DNA from: an uncultured Clostridia bacterium
GTDB taxonomy: Bacteria > Bacillota > Clostridia > Christensenellales > Aristaeellaceae
DNA length: 12,789 bases
Reading direction: 5' to 3'
Assembly: GCA_946626395.1 (NCBI GenBank)
Contig: CAMOUF010000036.1
Location: forward strand, 1 to 12,789
The notes beneath the pieces were generated by a model that made no database searches, was not told where the DNA came from, and saw only the letters and a list, made by a program, of their open reading frames with translations. Made by a program: the position numbers and the translations under genes. Positions within the stretch are counted from its first letter, which is position 1; each line of letters opens with the position of its first letter. Shown one piece after another: positions 5,967 through 12,789 of this stretch.

Positions 5967-6835
5967 TTCAGCGCCGTCTTGCTGTAGGCGGAGGGGCTCA
6001 TGCCCACAATGTTTTTAAAGGTTTTGGAGAAGTGGTATGGGTCGTTCATGCCCACTTCGATACCCGCCTGGCGCACGGTATAGCCTTCCTTGAGCAGCAC
6101 CTTGGCCCGCTCCATTTTGCAGAAAAGCTGATAGCTCTGGGGGGGCATGCCCACTTCGCTGACGAAGCGCTTGCGGAACGTTTCCACCGGCATGCGGGAC
6201 AGGGCCGCCATATCGCTTAAGGAGAAGCTGTCCCGGTACTGGTTCTTGCGCATCGCGTCCACCACTTTGGCGATTTCGTGGGAAAGCACCGCGTCCATGG
6301 CCACAGGCTGACCGTTATGGGAAGCCAGCATGGCCCACAGAAGCTGCATGAGCTGAGCGCTGGAAGCATCCTCGGCGGCGGCCACCCGGACGGTGGCCTG
6401 CACGATATGCTTGGCCAGGTTCAGCTGGCTGGGCAGCGCGCCCTGTTTCATGATGCGGTGAGGCAGCGCGCCCATCCGCTGGAAAAACGCGCCGCTCAAG
6501 GTGCCGCCCACCATGATCCACAGCACCCGCGCCTCCTGATGTACGTCCAGGCTCACGCCCCGGCTGCCGGGCGGCAGCATGCAGCAGTCGCCTGCCCGCA
6601 GGGACAGGGTGGTGTCTTCATTTTGCAGTTCCAGGTTGCCGCTTTCCACAGCCAGCCACAGCCAATGCTCCACGGTGCGCAGGTTCTGAACGCCGTTGGA
6701 CAGCATGGCGGAGCCGGACGCGGCGATATATACTCCGCCCGCTCCGGCCAGGGCGTCGGGGGTATGCGCGCCTTCCACCAGCACGGCGGTCATTTCAGTA
6801 TCCGGTTTACTTTGAAATAATAAAGAGTCTGCCAT
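5963..6835 (-). CDS. AraC-family transcriptional regulator, first gene of the mrnC-sigH operon
   Basis: 290 residues, the usual AraC length. Residues about 35-110 form an AraC-type cupin (LAVESGNLELQ, LRAGDCCMLPPGS), residues 140-185 a helical dimerisation linker, and residues about 187-287 the double helix-turn-helix domain: first unit FSLSDMAALSRMPVETFRKR (204-223), second unit TVRQAGIEVGMNDPYHFSKT (253-272), then VGMSPSAYSK. The predicted effector is unknown; it may bind a sugar. GGAGGG stands six bases before the ATG. A strong sigma-A promoter is at 6868-6896. The last codon region reads TGAAATGA, so the gene overlaps mrnC by four bases. Direct repeats over its own promoter, spaced two helical turns, suggest self-regulation. 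Being coupled to rRNA and thymidylate genes is unusual for an AraC protein. Confidence 0.94.
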   Translation of the reverse strand: MADSLLFQSKPDTEMTAVLVEGAHTPDALAGAGGVYIAASGSAMLSNGVQNLRTVEHWLWLAVESGNLELQNEDTTLSLRAGDCCMLPPGSRGVSLDVHQEARVLWIMVGGTLSGAFFQRMGALPHRIMKQGALPSQLNLAKHIVQATVRVAAAEDASSAQLMQLLWAMLASHNGQPVAMDAVLSHEIAKVVDAMRKNQYRDSFSLSDMAALSRMPVETFRKRFVSEVGMPPQSYQLFCKMERAKVLLKEGYTVRQAGIEVGMNDPYHFSKTFKNIVGMSPSAYSKTALK

Positions 6836-6864
6836 GGTTCACCCTCCGTTTCGTTGTTTACGTG

Positions 6865-6896
6865 TATATTGTACATCCCAAATGATACATTGTCAA
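6865..6896 (-). promoter_or_regulatory. Sigma-A promoter with AraC-like direct repeats
   Basis: On the minus strand a perfect TTGACA (6891-6896) and TACAAT (6868-6873) are 17 bases apart, a strong consensus promoter for the regulator-mrnC-thyX-rlmB-sigH operon. The plus-strand octamers TATATTGT (6865-6872) and TACATTGT (6886-6893) repeat 21 bases apart, two helical turns, and overlap the -10 and -35. AraC proteins often bind direct repeats of this spacing. Part of the similarity comes from the promoter hexamers themselves, so the operator call is tentative. Confidence 0.75.
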
Positions 6897-7087
6897 TAGA
6901 GGTCACCAAAATTCACAATGGATTGAACTTAAAATTTTCACCCCAGAAACTGTGGAAATCGTCTAATGGGGCGGAACAGATTCTGCGATTCCGCTTCCTC
7001 GGACAAAGCCGTGGGCGCCGCGCCCCTGTCAGCTTTCCGTTTCTTTCCGTCTATTGACTGAAAAGCGGGATAATTTCCGCCCAGGGC

Positions 7088-7116
7088 TGGTCAAAAAAGG
7101 AAAGTTCGTGTATAAT
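7088..7116 (+). promoter_or_regulatory. Sigma-A promoter of fba
   Basis: TATAAT at 7111-7116 is a perfect -10. TGGTCA at 7088-7093 matches four of six -35 bases at exactly 17 bases spacing. It lies 46 bases upstream of the fba start codon, which has AAGGAGG at 7146-7152. This fits a strong constitutive promoter for a glycolytic gene. Confidence 0.75.
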
Positions 7117-7162
7117 AAAGCCGATTGGTTTTTGAACCGGCAATGAAGGAGGATGATTTACA

Positions 7163-8128
7163 ATGGCTCTGGTTACTTCCAAGGAAATGTTCAAAAAGGC
7201 TTATGACGGCGGTTACGCCATCGGCGCGTTCAACGTGAACAACATGGAAATCGTGCAGGGCATCACCGAGGCAGCCAAGATGGAAAATGCTCCTGTAATC
7301 CTGCAGGTGAGCAAGGGCGCCCGCGCCTATGCCAACCACACCTACCTGGTGAACATGGTCATGGCCGCCGTGAAGGAAACCGACCTGCCCATCGTGCTGC
7401 ATCTGGACCATGGCCCTGATTTTGAAACCTGCAAGAGCTGCATCGACGGCGGCTTCACCTCCGTCATGATCGACAAAAGCGGCCTGCCCTTTGAAGAAAA
7501 CATCAAGGAAACCCGCCGGGTGGTGGAATACGCTCATGACCACGGCGTGGTGGTGGAAGCTGAGCTTGGCACCCTGGCCGGCGTGGAGGACGATGTGAAG
7601 GTGTCCGCTGAGGACAGCTCCTACACCCGTCCCGAAGAAGTGGAAGAATTCGTGACCCGCACCGGCTGCGACTCCCTGGCCATCGCCATCGGCACCAGCC
7701 ACGGCGCTTACAAGTTCACCGCCGCCCAGTGCACCCGCAACGCAGATGGCATCCTGGTGCCCCCGCCCCTGCGCTTCGACGTGCTGGAAGAAGTGAGCAA
7801 GCGTCTGCCCGGTTTCCCCATCGTGCTCCATGGCGCGTCCAGCGTGCCTCAGGAATTCGTGAAGATCATCAACCAGTACGGCGGCAAGATGCCCGACGCC
7901 GTGGGCATCCCCGAAGAACAGCTGCGCAAGGCCGCTACCAGCGCCGTGTGCAAGATCAACATCGACTCTGACCTGCGCCTGGCCTTCACCGCCATGATCC
8001 GCAAGCATATGGCCGAGCATCCCGATCACTTCGACCCCCGCCAATACCTGACCGACGCCCGCAACGCCTTGCGGGATATGGTGCGCCACAAGATCGTGGA
8101 CGTGCTGGGCTGCAACGGCAAAGCCTGA
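7163..8128 (+). CDS. fba: Class II fructose-bisphosphate aldolase
   Basis: 321 residues, within the class II range. It splits fructose 1,6-bisphosphate into dihydroxyacetone phosphate and glyceraldehyde 3-phosphate in glycolysis, and reverses this in gluconeogenesis, with a zinc ion. LHLDHG (79-84) supplies the catalytic Asp82 and zinc ligand His83, EAELGTLAG (132-140) a conserved Glu, GTSHGAYK (177-184) zinc ligand His180, VLHGASS (221-227) zinc ligand His223, and NIDSD (266-270) substrate contacts. The codon use is strongly biased to C- and G-ending codons, more than in its neighbours, as expected of a highly expressed gene. AAGGAGG precedes the ATG by ten bases. It is transcribed alone, divergent from the mrnC operon, and ends before a hairpin at 8158-8196. 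A tagatose- or ketose-bisphosphate aldolase of the same family is the main alternative. Confidence 0.95.
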   Translation: MALVTSKEMFKKAYDGGYAIGAFNVNNMEIVQGITEAAKMENAPVILQVSKGARAYANHTYLVNMVMAAVKETDLPIVLHLDHGPDFETCKSCIDGGFTSVMIDKSGLPFEENIKETRRVVEYAHDHGVVVEAELGTLAGVEDDVKVSAEDSSYTRPEEVEEFVTRTGCDSLAIAIGTSHGAYKFTAAQCTRNADGILVPPPLRFDVLEEVSKRLPGFPIVLHGASSVPQEFVKIINQYGGKMPDAVGIPEEQLRKAATSAVCKINIDSDLRLAFTAMIRKHMAEHPDHFDPRQYLTDARNALRDMVRHKIVDVLGCNGKA

Positions 8129-8151
8129 TCCATTTCCAAATCACCCAATAA

Positions 8152-8196
8152 AAAACGAAGCCCTCGCGGATGTTTGCATCATGTCCGCGGGGGCTT
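8152..8196. terminator. Bidirectional terminator between fba and the LMW phosphatase operon
   Basis: Arms AAGCCCTCGCGGA (8158-8170) and TCCGCGGGGGCTT (8184-8196) pair over 13 positions with one GU pair, around a 13-base loop. On the minus strand the stem is followed by CGTTTTTTATT, a good U-tract for the phosphatase operon. On the plus strand only TTT follows, so ending of fba here is less certain but plausible. Confidence 0.8.
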
Positions 8197-8204
8197 TGCT
8201 AATA

Positions 8205-8322
8205 GTTAGGAATGAGGAGTTAGGAGTGAAGAGTTGAAAATTGATGAACACATAAAGCGCATCTATTAACTCCTAACTCCTCACTCCTAATTCCTAACTC
8301 CCAACTCCTCACTCCTCACTGA
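8205..8322. repeat. Heptanucleotide repeat block forming a long imperfect hairpin
   Basis: The left part 8205-8246 is a run of seven-base units of GTTAGGA type, with steps such as ATGAGGA, GTGAAGA and GTTGAAA. The right part 8267-8322 has eight units in the opposite sense: TAACTCC twice, TCACTCC, TAATTCC, TAACTCC, CAACTCC, TCACTCC, then TCACTGA. Arms 8205-8235 and 8268-8298 are complementary at 27 of 31 positions around a 32-base spacer. The last unit contains the stop codon of the phosphatase gene (8316-8318). Similar heptamer repeats are known in other bacteria, including cyanobacteria; the role is unknown. Confidence 0.85.
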
Positions 8323-8765
8323 ATTATCTCCAGCCACTGTCGGCAGCCTTCCTGAATATCCCGGCAGGCCGCGTCAAAATCGCCGGTGTACCAAGGGTCG
8401 GCAATGTCCCGCGGAAAGGGCGAATGCTCCAACAGCAGATGGATTTTCCCCTTTGGGTCGCCGCCACAGATGCGGCGCATGGCGTTCAGGTTTCTCTGCT
8501 CCATGCCCAGCAGCAGATCATATTCTTCATAATCCCGTTTGGTCATTTGCCGCGCCCGTTTCCCCGAACAGTCAATGCCCAGGGAATGGAGCTTGCGCTT
8601 AGCGGGCGGATAGACGGGATTACCGTATTCCTCATCGCTGGTGCCTGCGGAAGCAAGATAAAATTCCTTTCCCCTGCCCTCTTTTTCTGCCATGTCCCGG
8701 AAGATAAATTCCGCCATGGGGCTGCGGCAGATGTTGCCCAGGCAGACCATCAGTATTTTATACAA
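8316..8765 (-). CDS. Low-molecular-weight protein-tyrosine phosphatase
   Basis: 149 residues, the usual size. It removes phosphate from protein tyrosine through a cysteinyl-phosphate intermediate. The P-loop CLGNICRSP (8-16) has the nucleophile Cys8 and Arg14, Ser15; DPWYTGDF (123-130) supplies the general acid Asp123. The residue between Asn and Cys of the loop is Ile, as in tyrosine phosphatases, rather than the Thr that is known to favour arginine phosphate in YwlE. The start is TTG at 8765: the protein then begins MYKILMVCLGN as its relatives do, and GAGG lies eight bases before; an internal ATG at 8750 would cut into the first beta strand. It is the last gene of a three-gene operon, 20 bases after the secreted SH3 protein. 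Its partner kinase is not visible here. Confidence 0.95.
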   Translation of the reverse strand: MYKILMVCLGNICRSPMAEFIFRDMAEKEGRGKEFYLASAGTSDEEYGNPVYPPAKRKLHSLGIDCSGKRARQMTKRDYEEYDLLLGMEQRNLNAMRRICGGDPKGKIHLLLEHSPFPRDIADPWYTGDFDAACRDIQEGCRQWLEIIQ

Positions 8766-8785
8766 CGCCTATTCCTCGCTTCTCT

Positions 8786-10651
8786 TTATTCCGCTTCCCC
8801 CGGCTGAATCAGCCGCACGCCGCGCTTGGCCACATAATCCATGGTGAGCCAGTATTCCATGCCGCCGTATTCGTCGGTTTCAAAGAACCAGCGGGCGCCG
8901 GGCAGATCGTCCAGGTTCAGGGCAGCCCGGTACACCCCGGGGCGTTTTTCATAATACTGGGCGGAATCCTTGATGCGCTCGAAGGTGGCCAGCGGCGCGG
9001 AGTCCACCACCCGGATCATGGAGCCATCTTCGGATATGCCGCTGACCATGGCTATATGGCCCCGGGCAATGGAAAAGCTGAACAGGGCGCCGTCATGAAT
9101 CAGGTCGGCGATCCGGCCTTGATCGTTGATCAGCTTGCTTTCCGTGGTAAAGCCGAAATCCCGGGCGGCGGTATTGATGAGCAGGGTATTGTTGGTGCCC
9201 TCTTCAGGGATCAGACAATAGCTGTATTTGGTTGCCAGGTTTTCCGGCAGGATGGCGTCGCCGGTTTCCCCCATGCGCTCCAGGGCATGGGCCAGGGTAA
9301 AGATGGCGCAGCCCGATTTGGCCAGGCTGCTGTGGCGGTATTTCTTGCTCTTCCACCAGCCGTCCTTCTGGCTGTAAATTTCCTGAATCCCGTCGTTGGG
9401 CGTCAGGCTGCCGTCCACAGTGAAGGCCGCTTCGGCGGTCACCGCTTTTCCTTTTTCATCCGTCACCGTCACCTCCAGCCGGTAGCTGCCTGCTTCCCGG
9501 GGCCGGTAAGCGGCGGCAAAATGCTTTCCCGGTTCGGACTTGACCGCCTGGCTGTCGTTAAAATATAACGTGTACTGGGCCTGATGCAGCGTCCAGGCGC
9601 TGACGGCAATGTCCACCACTTCGCCAACGCCCACCGTTTCCGCACTCAGCGCCACCTGCACTTCTCCCTCCGGCAGCAGCGCTGCTTCCTGGGAGATGAC
9701 GCCAAAATCAGCGTAATTGGCCTGGAAATCCACCGCGCCTGTTTCCGCGTTCACCAGGGCCAGAAACAGATATTGATCCTGATCATTGAAGAACCCGCAG
9801 GCGTAATGGGGCGTGTCGAACTCCCGCCCCTCTGCCATCACCGCCGTTATGCTGTACAGCTTTTCCTTGGCAAAAGCCTTGAACTTCTTTTTCAGCGCCG
9901 CTTCCCCTTTGGCAATGGCTTCGTTGGGGGTCAATGTGCCCGCTTCCTGGCCGTCGTCAAACTTTTCCCCCTGGAGCGCCACCGCGGAAACAGGCGCGTA
10001 GCCGCAGCCGTTTTCCGCTGTATACAGCAGGCATTGATCCTTTTCAATCATCGTGACCACCGCCTCGTCGCCAGGCTGGAGGGAAGCGATGATTTCAGAA
10101 GCCGGGTCGGCGGATGCCCGCAGCTCTATCGGCTGAACAGCCACTGCCGCTTCCTCCAGCCAGTTCATGGCGCCGCTGGGCTCCTCCAATTGATAGGAAA
10201 GCAATTTCGTTTCCACATAACCGGAAACGCCATTGCAGGACACCCTGGCCCAATCCCCGCTGACGCTTTCCACCTTCACCGCCTGCCAGGCGTCCACCGG
10301 GTAAGCCACGGCGGCGTTTTCATTTTCAGAAACCCGAAGCAGCAAGGGGCCTTCGTCGGCGTACAGCTCCTTCCCCACCATGTCCCGGGGCAGCTTTAAA
10401 TACACCGTTTTCACATAGCCGGATTTCTTTTTATAGGTGATCTTCGTCCATTCCTCCCCCACTTCGTCCACCGTGACCAGAGATTTGTTGGGAACGGAGT
10501 CCACCACCTTGCCCTTTTCATCCGCTGTTTTGCGCATGTTCAAGGGGCCCTTGGGCGTCACCACCCGGGCCGTTTCCCCCAGCGCCGAAGCGAAGAAAAG
10601 CATCAGCAGCAGGAGGGAGAATACACACAGGAGCCATCGTTTGTTCGTCAC
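8786..10651 (-). CDS. Secreted multidomain protein: SH3b repeats, PepSY-like and Ig-like regions, C39-like cysteine peptidase domain
   Basis: 621 residues. A signal peptide (1-25: Lys-Arg, then LLCVFSLLLLMLFFASALG) predicts export. Three bacterial SH3-like modules follow at about 28-86 (GPLNMRKTADEKGKVV, SGYVKTVYL), 95-152 (LLLRVSENENAAV, VSGYVETKL) and 170-226 (IELRASADPASEIIA, GYAPVSAV), which usually bind cell-wall peptides. Residues about 240-312 resemble a PepSY-type unit (EAIAKGEAALKKKF, ALVNAETGAVDF), about 328-412 an Ig-like beta domain. The end (about 425-580) fits the papain-like C39 peptidase group: SGCAIFTLAHALERMG with candidate nucleophile Cys448, GHIAMVSGI with His532, and RVVDSAP with Asp550. 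A cell-wall peptidase or toxin-processing role is inference. The start is GTG at 10651, overlapping the TGA of lysR (GTGA), with AGAGG six bases before it. Confidence 0.82.
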   Translation of the reverse strand: MTNKRWLLCVFSLLLLMLFFASALGETARVVTPKGPLNMRKTADEKGKVVDSVPNKSLVTVDEVGEEWTKITYKKKSGYVKTVYLKLPRDMVGKELYADEGPLLLRVSENENAAVAYPVDAWQAVKVESVSGDWARVSCNGVSGYVETKLLSYQLEEPSGAMNWLEEAAVAVQPIELRASADPASEIIASLQPGDEAVVTMIEKDQCLLYTAENGCGYAPVSAVALQGEKFDDGQEAGTLTPNEAIAKGEAALKKKFKAFAKEKLYSITAVMAEGREFDTPHYACGFFNDQDQYLFLALVNAETGAVDFQANYADFGVISQEAALLPEGEVQVALSAETVGVGEVVDIAVSAWTLHQAQYTLYFNDSQAVKSEPGKHFAAAYRPREAGSYRLEVTVTDEKGKAVTAEAAFTVDGSLTPNDGIQEIYSQKDGWWKSKKYRHSSLAKSGCAIFTLAHALERMGETGDAILPENLATKYSYCLIPEEGTNNTLLINTAARDFGFTTESKLINDQGRIADLIHDGALFSFSIARGHIAMVSGISEDGSMIRVVDSAPLATFERIKDSAQYYEKRPGVYRAALNLDDLPGARWFFETDEYGGMEYWLTMDYVAKRGVRLIQPGEAE

Positions 10652-11604
10652 TTTTGTACCTCTTTTGTTTCCTCGTCGTGTTCGGCTTCAATGCCAAGAT
10701 AGCGCTTGATTTCGGCGATATACCTTTCCCCCGCCGGGCTTACAATGCTGTTTTTTCTCGTGATATACACGATTTCCATGGCCTGATCATTTTCCGTTTC
10801 TTCATTTTTGAAGGGCACAGCCACATAATCGCTGCCGTTCAGTTCCTCGCAAATAATGCCGGAGCAGAGGGTGTAGCCGTTCAGGCCCACCATGAGATTG
10901 AGCACCGTGGCCCGGTCGCAGCACTTGATGATCCGTGGATATTCGTTTGTGGAAAGGATTTCCTCTGCCAGATAGAAATTGCTGTTGTCTCCCTGCTCAA
11001 AGGAAAGGCAGGGATAGGGGGAAAGGTCTTCAAAGGAAATGGAGGAAGCCTGGGCCAAGGGATGCCGCTTCCACAGATACACATAGGGTGCGCATCGAAT
11101 CAAGGACTGATACTGCAAATTCGCCCCGGACAGCAGTTTTAAAATGGCCCGCCGGTTGAAATCGTCCAGATACAGAATCCCGATTTCGCTGCGGGAGGAG
11201 GCCACATCGTCCAGCACGTCCCTGGTGCGGGTTTCCCGGATGGCGAATTCGTATTCCGCCACGTCGAAGGTTTTGGTCATTTCCACAAACGCCTTCACCG
11301 CGAAGGAATAGTGCTGGGTGGACACAGCGAACTGCTGCTTGCGCTTGCCATGTTTGCTGTAGGCGTCCAGCAGGTTTTGATACTGGCTGTACACCTGGCG
11401 GGCATAGGGCAGAAAGTTCAGCCCCTCCGCCGTCAGGGTCACGCCCTTGCCGGACCGGTTAAAAATCAGGATGCCGATTTCTTTTTCCAGCTCCTTCACC
11501 GCGCTGGTCAGCGACGGCTGGGACACATACAGCCTGTCCGCCGCTTTGTTAAAGGAGCCCGTTTCCGAAATGGTGATAATATAATTCAATTGCTGGAGGG
11601 TCAC
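10648..11604 (-). CDS. LysR-family transcriptional regulator
   Basis: 318 residues with the start used here. The N-terminal winged helix-turn-helix is at about 1-60 (TLQQLNYIITISETGSFNKA, then YVSQPSLTSAVKELEKEIGI), followed by a helical linker and an effector-binding domain (about 90-295). The start is placed at a GTG (11604) because the reading frame upstream codes for no family residues and AGAAGGG stands eight bases before it; an in-frame GTG at 11613 and an ATG at 11655 are less likely. It overlaps the secreted peptidase-like gene as GTGA. LysR proteins are usually divergent from their target, so co-transcription with a target is less common here. Effector unknown. The promoter candidate is at 11698-11726. 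Confidence 0.92.
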   Translation of the reverse strand: MTLQQLNYIITISETGSFNKAADRLYVSQPSLTSAVKELEKEIGILIFNRSGKGVTLTAEGLNFLPYARQVYSQYQNLLDAYSKHGKRKQQFAVSTQHYSFAVKAFVEMTKTFDVAEYEFAIRETRTRDVLDDVASSRSEIGILYLDDFNRRAILKLLSGANLQYQSLIRCAPYVYLWKRHPLAQASSISFEDLSPYPCLSFEQGDNSNFYLAEEILSTNEYPRIIKCCDRATVLNLMVGLNGYTLCSGIICEELNGSDYVAVPFKNEETENDQAMEIVYITRKNSIVSPAGERYIAEIKRYLGIEAEHDEETKEVQK

Positions 11605-11697
11605 AGTATCCACCCTTCTGTGTTGTTGTCGCGGATGCAAGGCGCATCCTTCCATTTTTTCGTCATGCCCGCGCCGTTTCCTGCCGGACAGAGGAAA

Positions 11698-11726
11698 ATT
11701 TTACAAATCACTTCTTCTCGTTACAA
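11698..11726 (-). promoter_or_regulatory. Candidate sigma-A promoter of the lysR operon, inside the rqcH stop region
   Basis: On the minus strand TTGTAA (11721-11726, four of six consensus bases) and TAAAAT (11698-11703, five of six) are 17 bases apart. The -35 contains the TAA stop codon of rqcH. No terminator is seen between rqcH and lysR, so part of the transcript may also come from rqcH. Confidence 0.55.
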
Positions 11727-12788
11727 TCTTTTCATGGCGGCGATTTCGCCCTCGGCGGCGGTCATGATCACGGTTTTCTGATTGGTAAAGATCACGAACC
11801 CGGCAGGGGTTCCGCCAGGTTTTTTTACATATTTGCGCAGAGTATAATCCACCGGCACGGAAACGCCCTTTCCCTTGGAATACCAGGCCGCCAGCTTGAG
11901 GGCCATGGAAAGGGTGTCGGGGGAAGGATGCTCCGCCTTCACGATCACATGGGAGCCGGGCATATCCTTGGCGTGGAGCCAGGTATCGCTTCCCTTGGCC
12001 GCGCCGGTGACCCGGTCGTTCTGGGCGCTGTTTTTGCCCACGATGATTTCCGTGCCGTCGGGCGCTTCAAAGCGCATGGGCGCGCTTTCCGCTTGGCGGG
12101 GCTTTTTCTTTGCCCCTTTGCCTCCGGCCGCTTTAACGATGCCGGCATCCTCCAGGATTTTTCTCACGTCGGCCATATCCTGTTCCGTTTCGCTTTCCTC
12201 CAGGTCAAACAGCGCCTGCTCCAGCAGGGTCATTTCCTTCAAGGTCTTTTCCTTTTGTTCCTTGGCCAGGTCCTGGGCCACCCGAGCCTTGCGGTAACGC
12301 TTAAAATACTTCTGGGCGTTCTGGGCGGGGGTCAGGGCCACGTCCAGGGCAATATCCACCGTGCCGCCCTGGGGATCATAAAAGTTGGGCAACGCCACGG
12401 TTTCCGCTCCCCGGGGCACCAGATAGGCCTGGGCGGTGAGCAGCTCGCCCGCGACGCGGTATTCCTCCATCCGGGCGCTGTCGCTGAGTTCTTCCTCCTG
12501 GAGGGCCAGCTTCTTTTCATCCCGTTCCAGATGGGTTTTGATGAGCCGCTTGAGGGCTTGGCTCTTTTGGTTCATCCGGTCCCGTCGGTCCCGGCCGAAA
12601 TAGAATTCATCCAGGGCGGCGGACAGGGAGGGATACGGCCGCTGCAGGGCGGTGTCAAGGCTCAGATACTGGAAGGGCAGCACGTCCGCCATGAGCCCGT
12701 CCGGAGCCATCTGGGCGGTAGGCCGCGCCATGCCGGGCATGCGGGCAAACAAGGCACATACCACCTTCGCCAGCTCCGGCACGTTCAA
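11721..12788 (-). CDS. rqcH: Ribosome quality control protein RqcH (NFACT / FbpA family), N-terminus outside the window
   Basis: 355 residues of about 570-580; the first 220 or so, with the catalytic-like NFACT-N part, are missing beyond the right edge and the ATG shown is only the first in the window. RqcH binds stalled 50S subunits and adds alanine tails to the stuck nascent chain, marking it for degradation. Residues 30-65 (ADVLPFQYLSL, then DEFYFGRDRRDR) end the NFACT-N region; 68-115 and 157-215 are Lys/Glu-rich coiled coils that contact the ribosome; 238-353 is NFACT-R (DUF814), with GTEIIVGKNSAQNDRVT (245-261), DTWLHAKDMPGSHVIVK (268-284) and VDYTLRKYVKKPGGTPAGFV (313-332). Older names are fibronectin-binding protein FbpA. 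A basic AAGGKGAKKKP tail-like linker lies at 220-230. Its neighbours downstream are the LysR operon. Confidence 0.95.
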   Translation of the reverse strand: MNVPELAKVVCALFARMPGMARPTAQMAPDGLMADVLPFQYLSLDTALQRPYPSLSAALDEFYFGRDRRDRMNQKSQALKRLIKTHLERDEKKLALQEEELSDSARMEEYRVAGELLTAQAYLVPRGAETVALPNFYDPQGGTVDIALDVALTPAQNAQKYFKRYRKARVAQDLAKEQKEKTLKEMTLLEQALFDLEESETEQDMADVRKILEDAGIVKAAGGKGAKKKPRQAESAPMRFEAPDGTEIIVGKNSAQNDRVTGAAKGSDTWLHAKDMPGSHVIVKAEHPSPDTLSMALKLAAWYSKGKGVSVPVDYTLRKYVKKPGGTPAGFVIFTNQKTVIMTAAEGEIAAMKRL

Positions 12789-12789
12789 A

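Larger units (their letters stand above)
6836..7162. other. Divergent intergenic region between araC-mrnC operon and fba
   Basis: 327 bases holding both outward promoters (6868-6896 minus, 7088-7116 plus), the minus-strand ribosome binding site at 6841-6848 and the plus-strand AAGGAGG at 7146-7152. The central stretch 6897-7080 shows no gene or recognised riboswitch. A GCGGAA / TTCCGC inverted repeat is at 6971-6994 with no U-tract, so it is not called a terminator. Confidence 0.5.

Noticed and set aside
5498..6220. Plus-strand frame of 240 codons over mrnC and the AraC gene
   Set aside because: Composition is Pro/Arg/Ser-rich, no motif is visible, and it is antisense to two certain genes.
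6971..6994. Inverted repeat GCGGAA / TTCCGC as a riboswitch or terminator before fba
   Set aside because: It lies upstream of the fba promoter, has no U-tract, and no known riboswitch core was recognised.
7091..8089. Long minus-strand frame (332 codons) opposite fba
   Set aside because: It is rich in His, Gly and Ala, matches no family, and lies antisense to a clear aldolase gene with strong codon bias, which commonly makes such open shadows.
8205..8322. CRISPR array
   Set aside because: Units are seven bases and adjoin each other without unique spacers of 25-40 bases, and the two sides are inverted. It is a heptamer repeat block.
9584..10399. Plus-strand frame of 271 codons opposite the SH3/C39-like gene
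   Set aside because: The minus-strand protein has a signal peptide and ordered domains, while this frame has a shadow-like composition and no ribosome binding site.
11633..11649. Small hairpin GGATGC / GCATCC as a terminator
   Set aside because: The stem has six pairs only; the plus-strand T-run is several bases away and no plus-strand gene ends there.

Overview
The window looks like chromosomal DNA from a GC-rich member of the Clostridia (Bacillota), probably a gut or rumen lineage. The evidence is a SigH-type sigma factor with the run mrnC - thyX - rlmB - sigH, which is the usual Clostridia neighbourhood of these genes, an RqcH (FbpA-type) protein, AGGAGG-like ribosome binding sites, TTGACA/TATAAT promoters, and heptanucleotide repeats between genes. 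The genus cannot be named from this sequence. No rRNA, tRNA, CRISPR array, transposase or prophage gene was seen.

Layout, left to right. (1) Positions 2-772 (+) are the 3' part of an AraC-family regulator cut by the window edge. (2) Positions 973-2133 (-) encode a stand-alone CARF plus PD-(D/E)xK-like nuclease of the DUF1887 (Card1/Can2) type. It has its own promoter, repeated ATCTGT/ACAGAT hexamers around that promoter, and its own terminator; no CRISPR genes are nearby. (3) Positions 2495-6835 (-) form a probable operon read from one strong promoter: an AraC regulator, mrnC (Mini-III RNase), a frameshifted small membrane protein, thyX, rlmB and sigH, ending in a terminator at 2409-2450. The operon joins 23S rRNA maturation and methylation, dTMP synthesis and a sigma factor, with a regulator that overlaps mrnC by four bases. 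(4) Positions 7163-8128 (+) are class II fructose-bisphosphate aldolase, divergent from the operon. (5) Positions 8152-8322 hold a two-way terminator and a block of heptanucleotide repeats that folds back on itself, between convergent genes. (6) Positions 8316-11604 (-) form a three-gene operon: a LysR regulator, a secreted SH3 / cysteine-peptidase-like protein and a low-molecular-weight tyrosine phosphatase, with a GTGA overlap between the first two. (7) Positions 11721-12788 (-) are the 3' part of rqcH, cut by the right edge.

Most of the window is ordinary core-genome content. The parts worth a second look are the lone CARF nuclease and its promoter region, the frameshifted gene between mrnC and thyX, the AraC-like direct repeats on the mrnC-sigH operon promoter, the multidomain secreted protein with its LysR and phosphatase partners, and the self-complementary heptamer repeat block.
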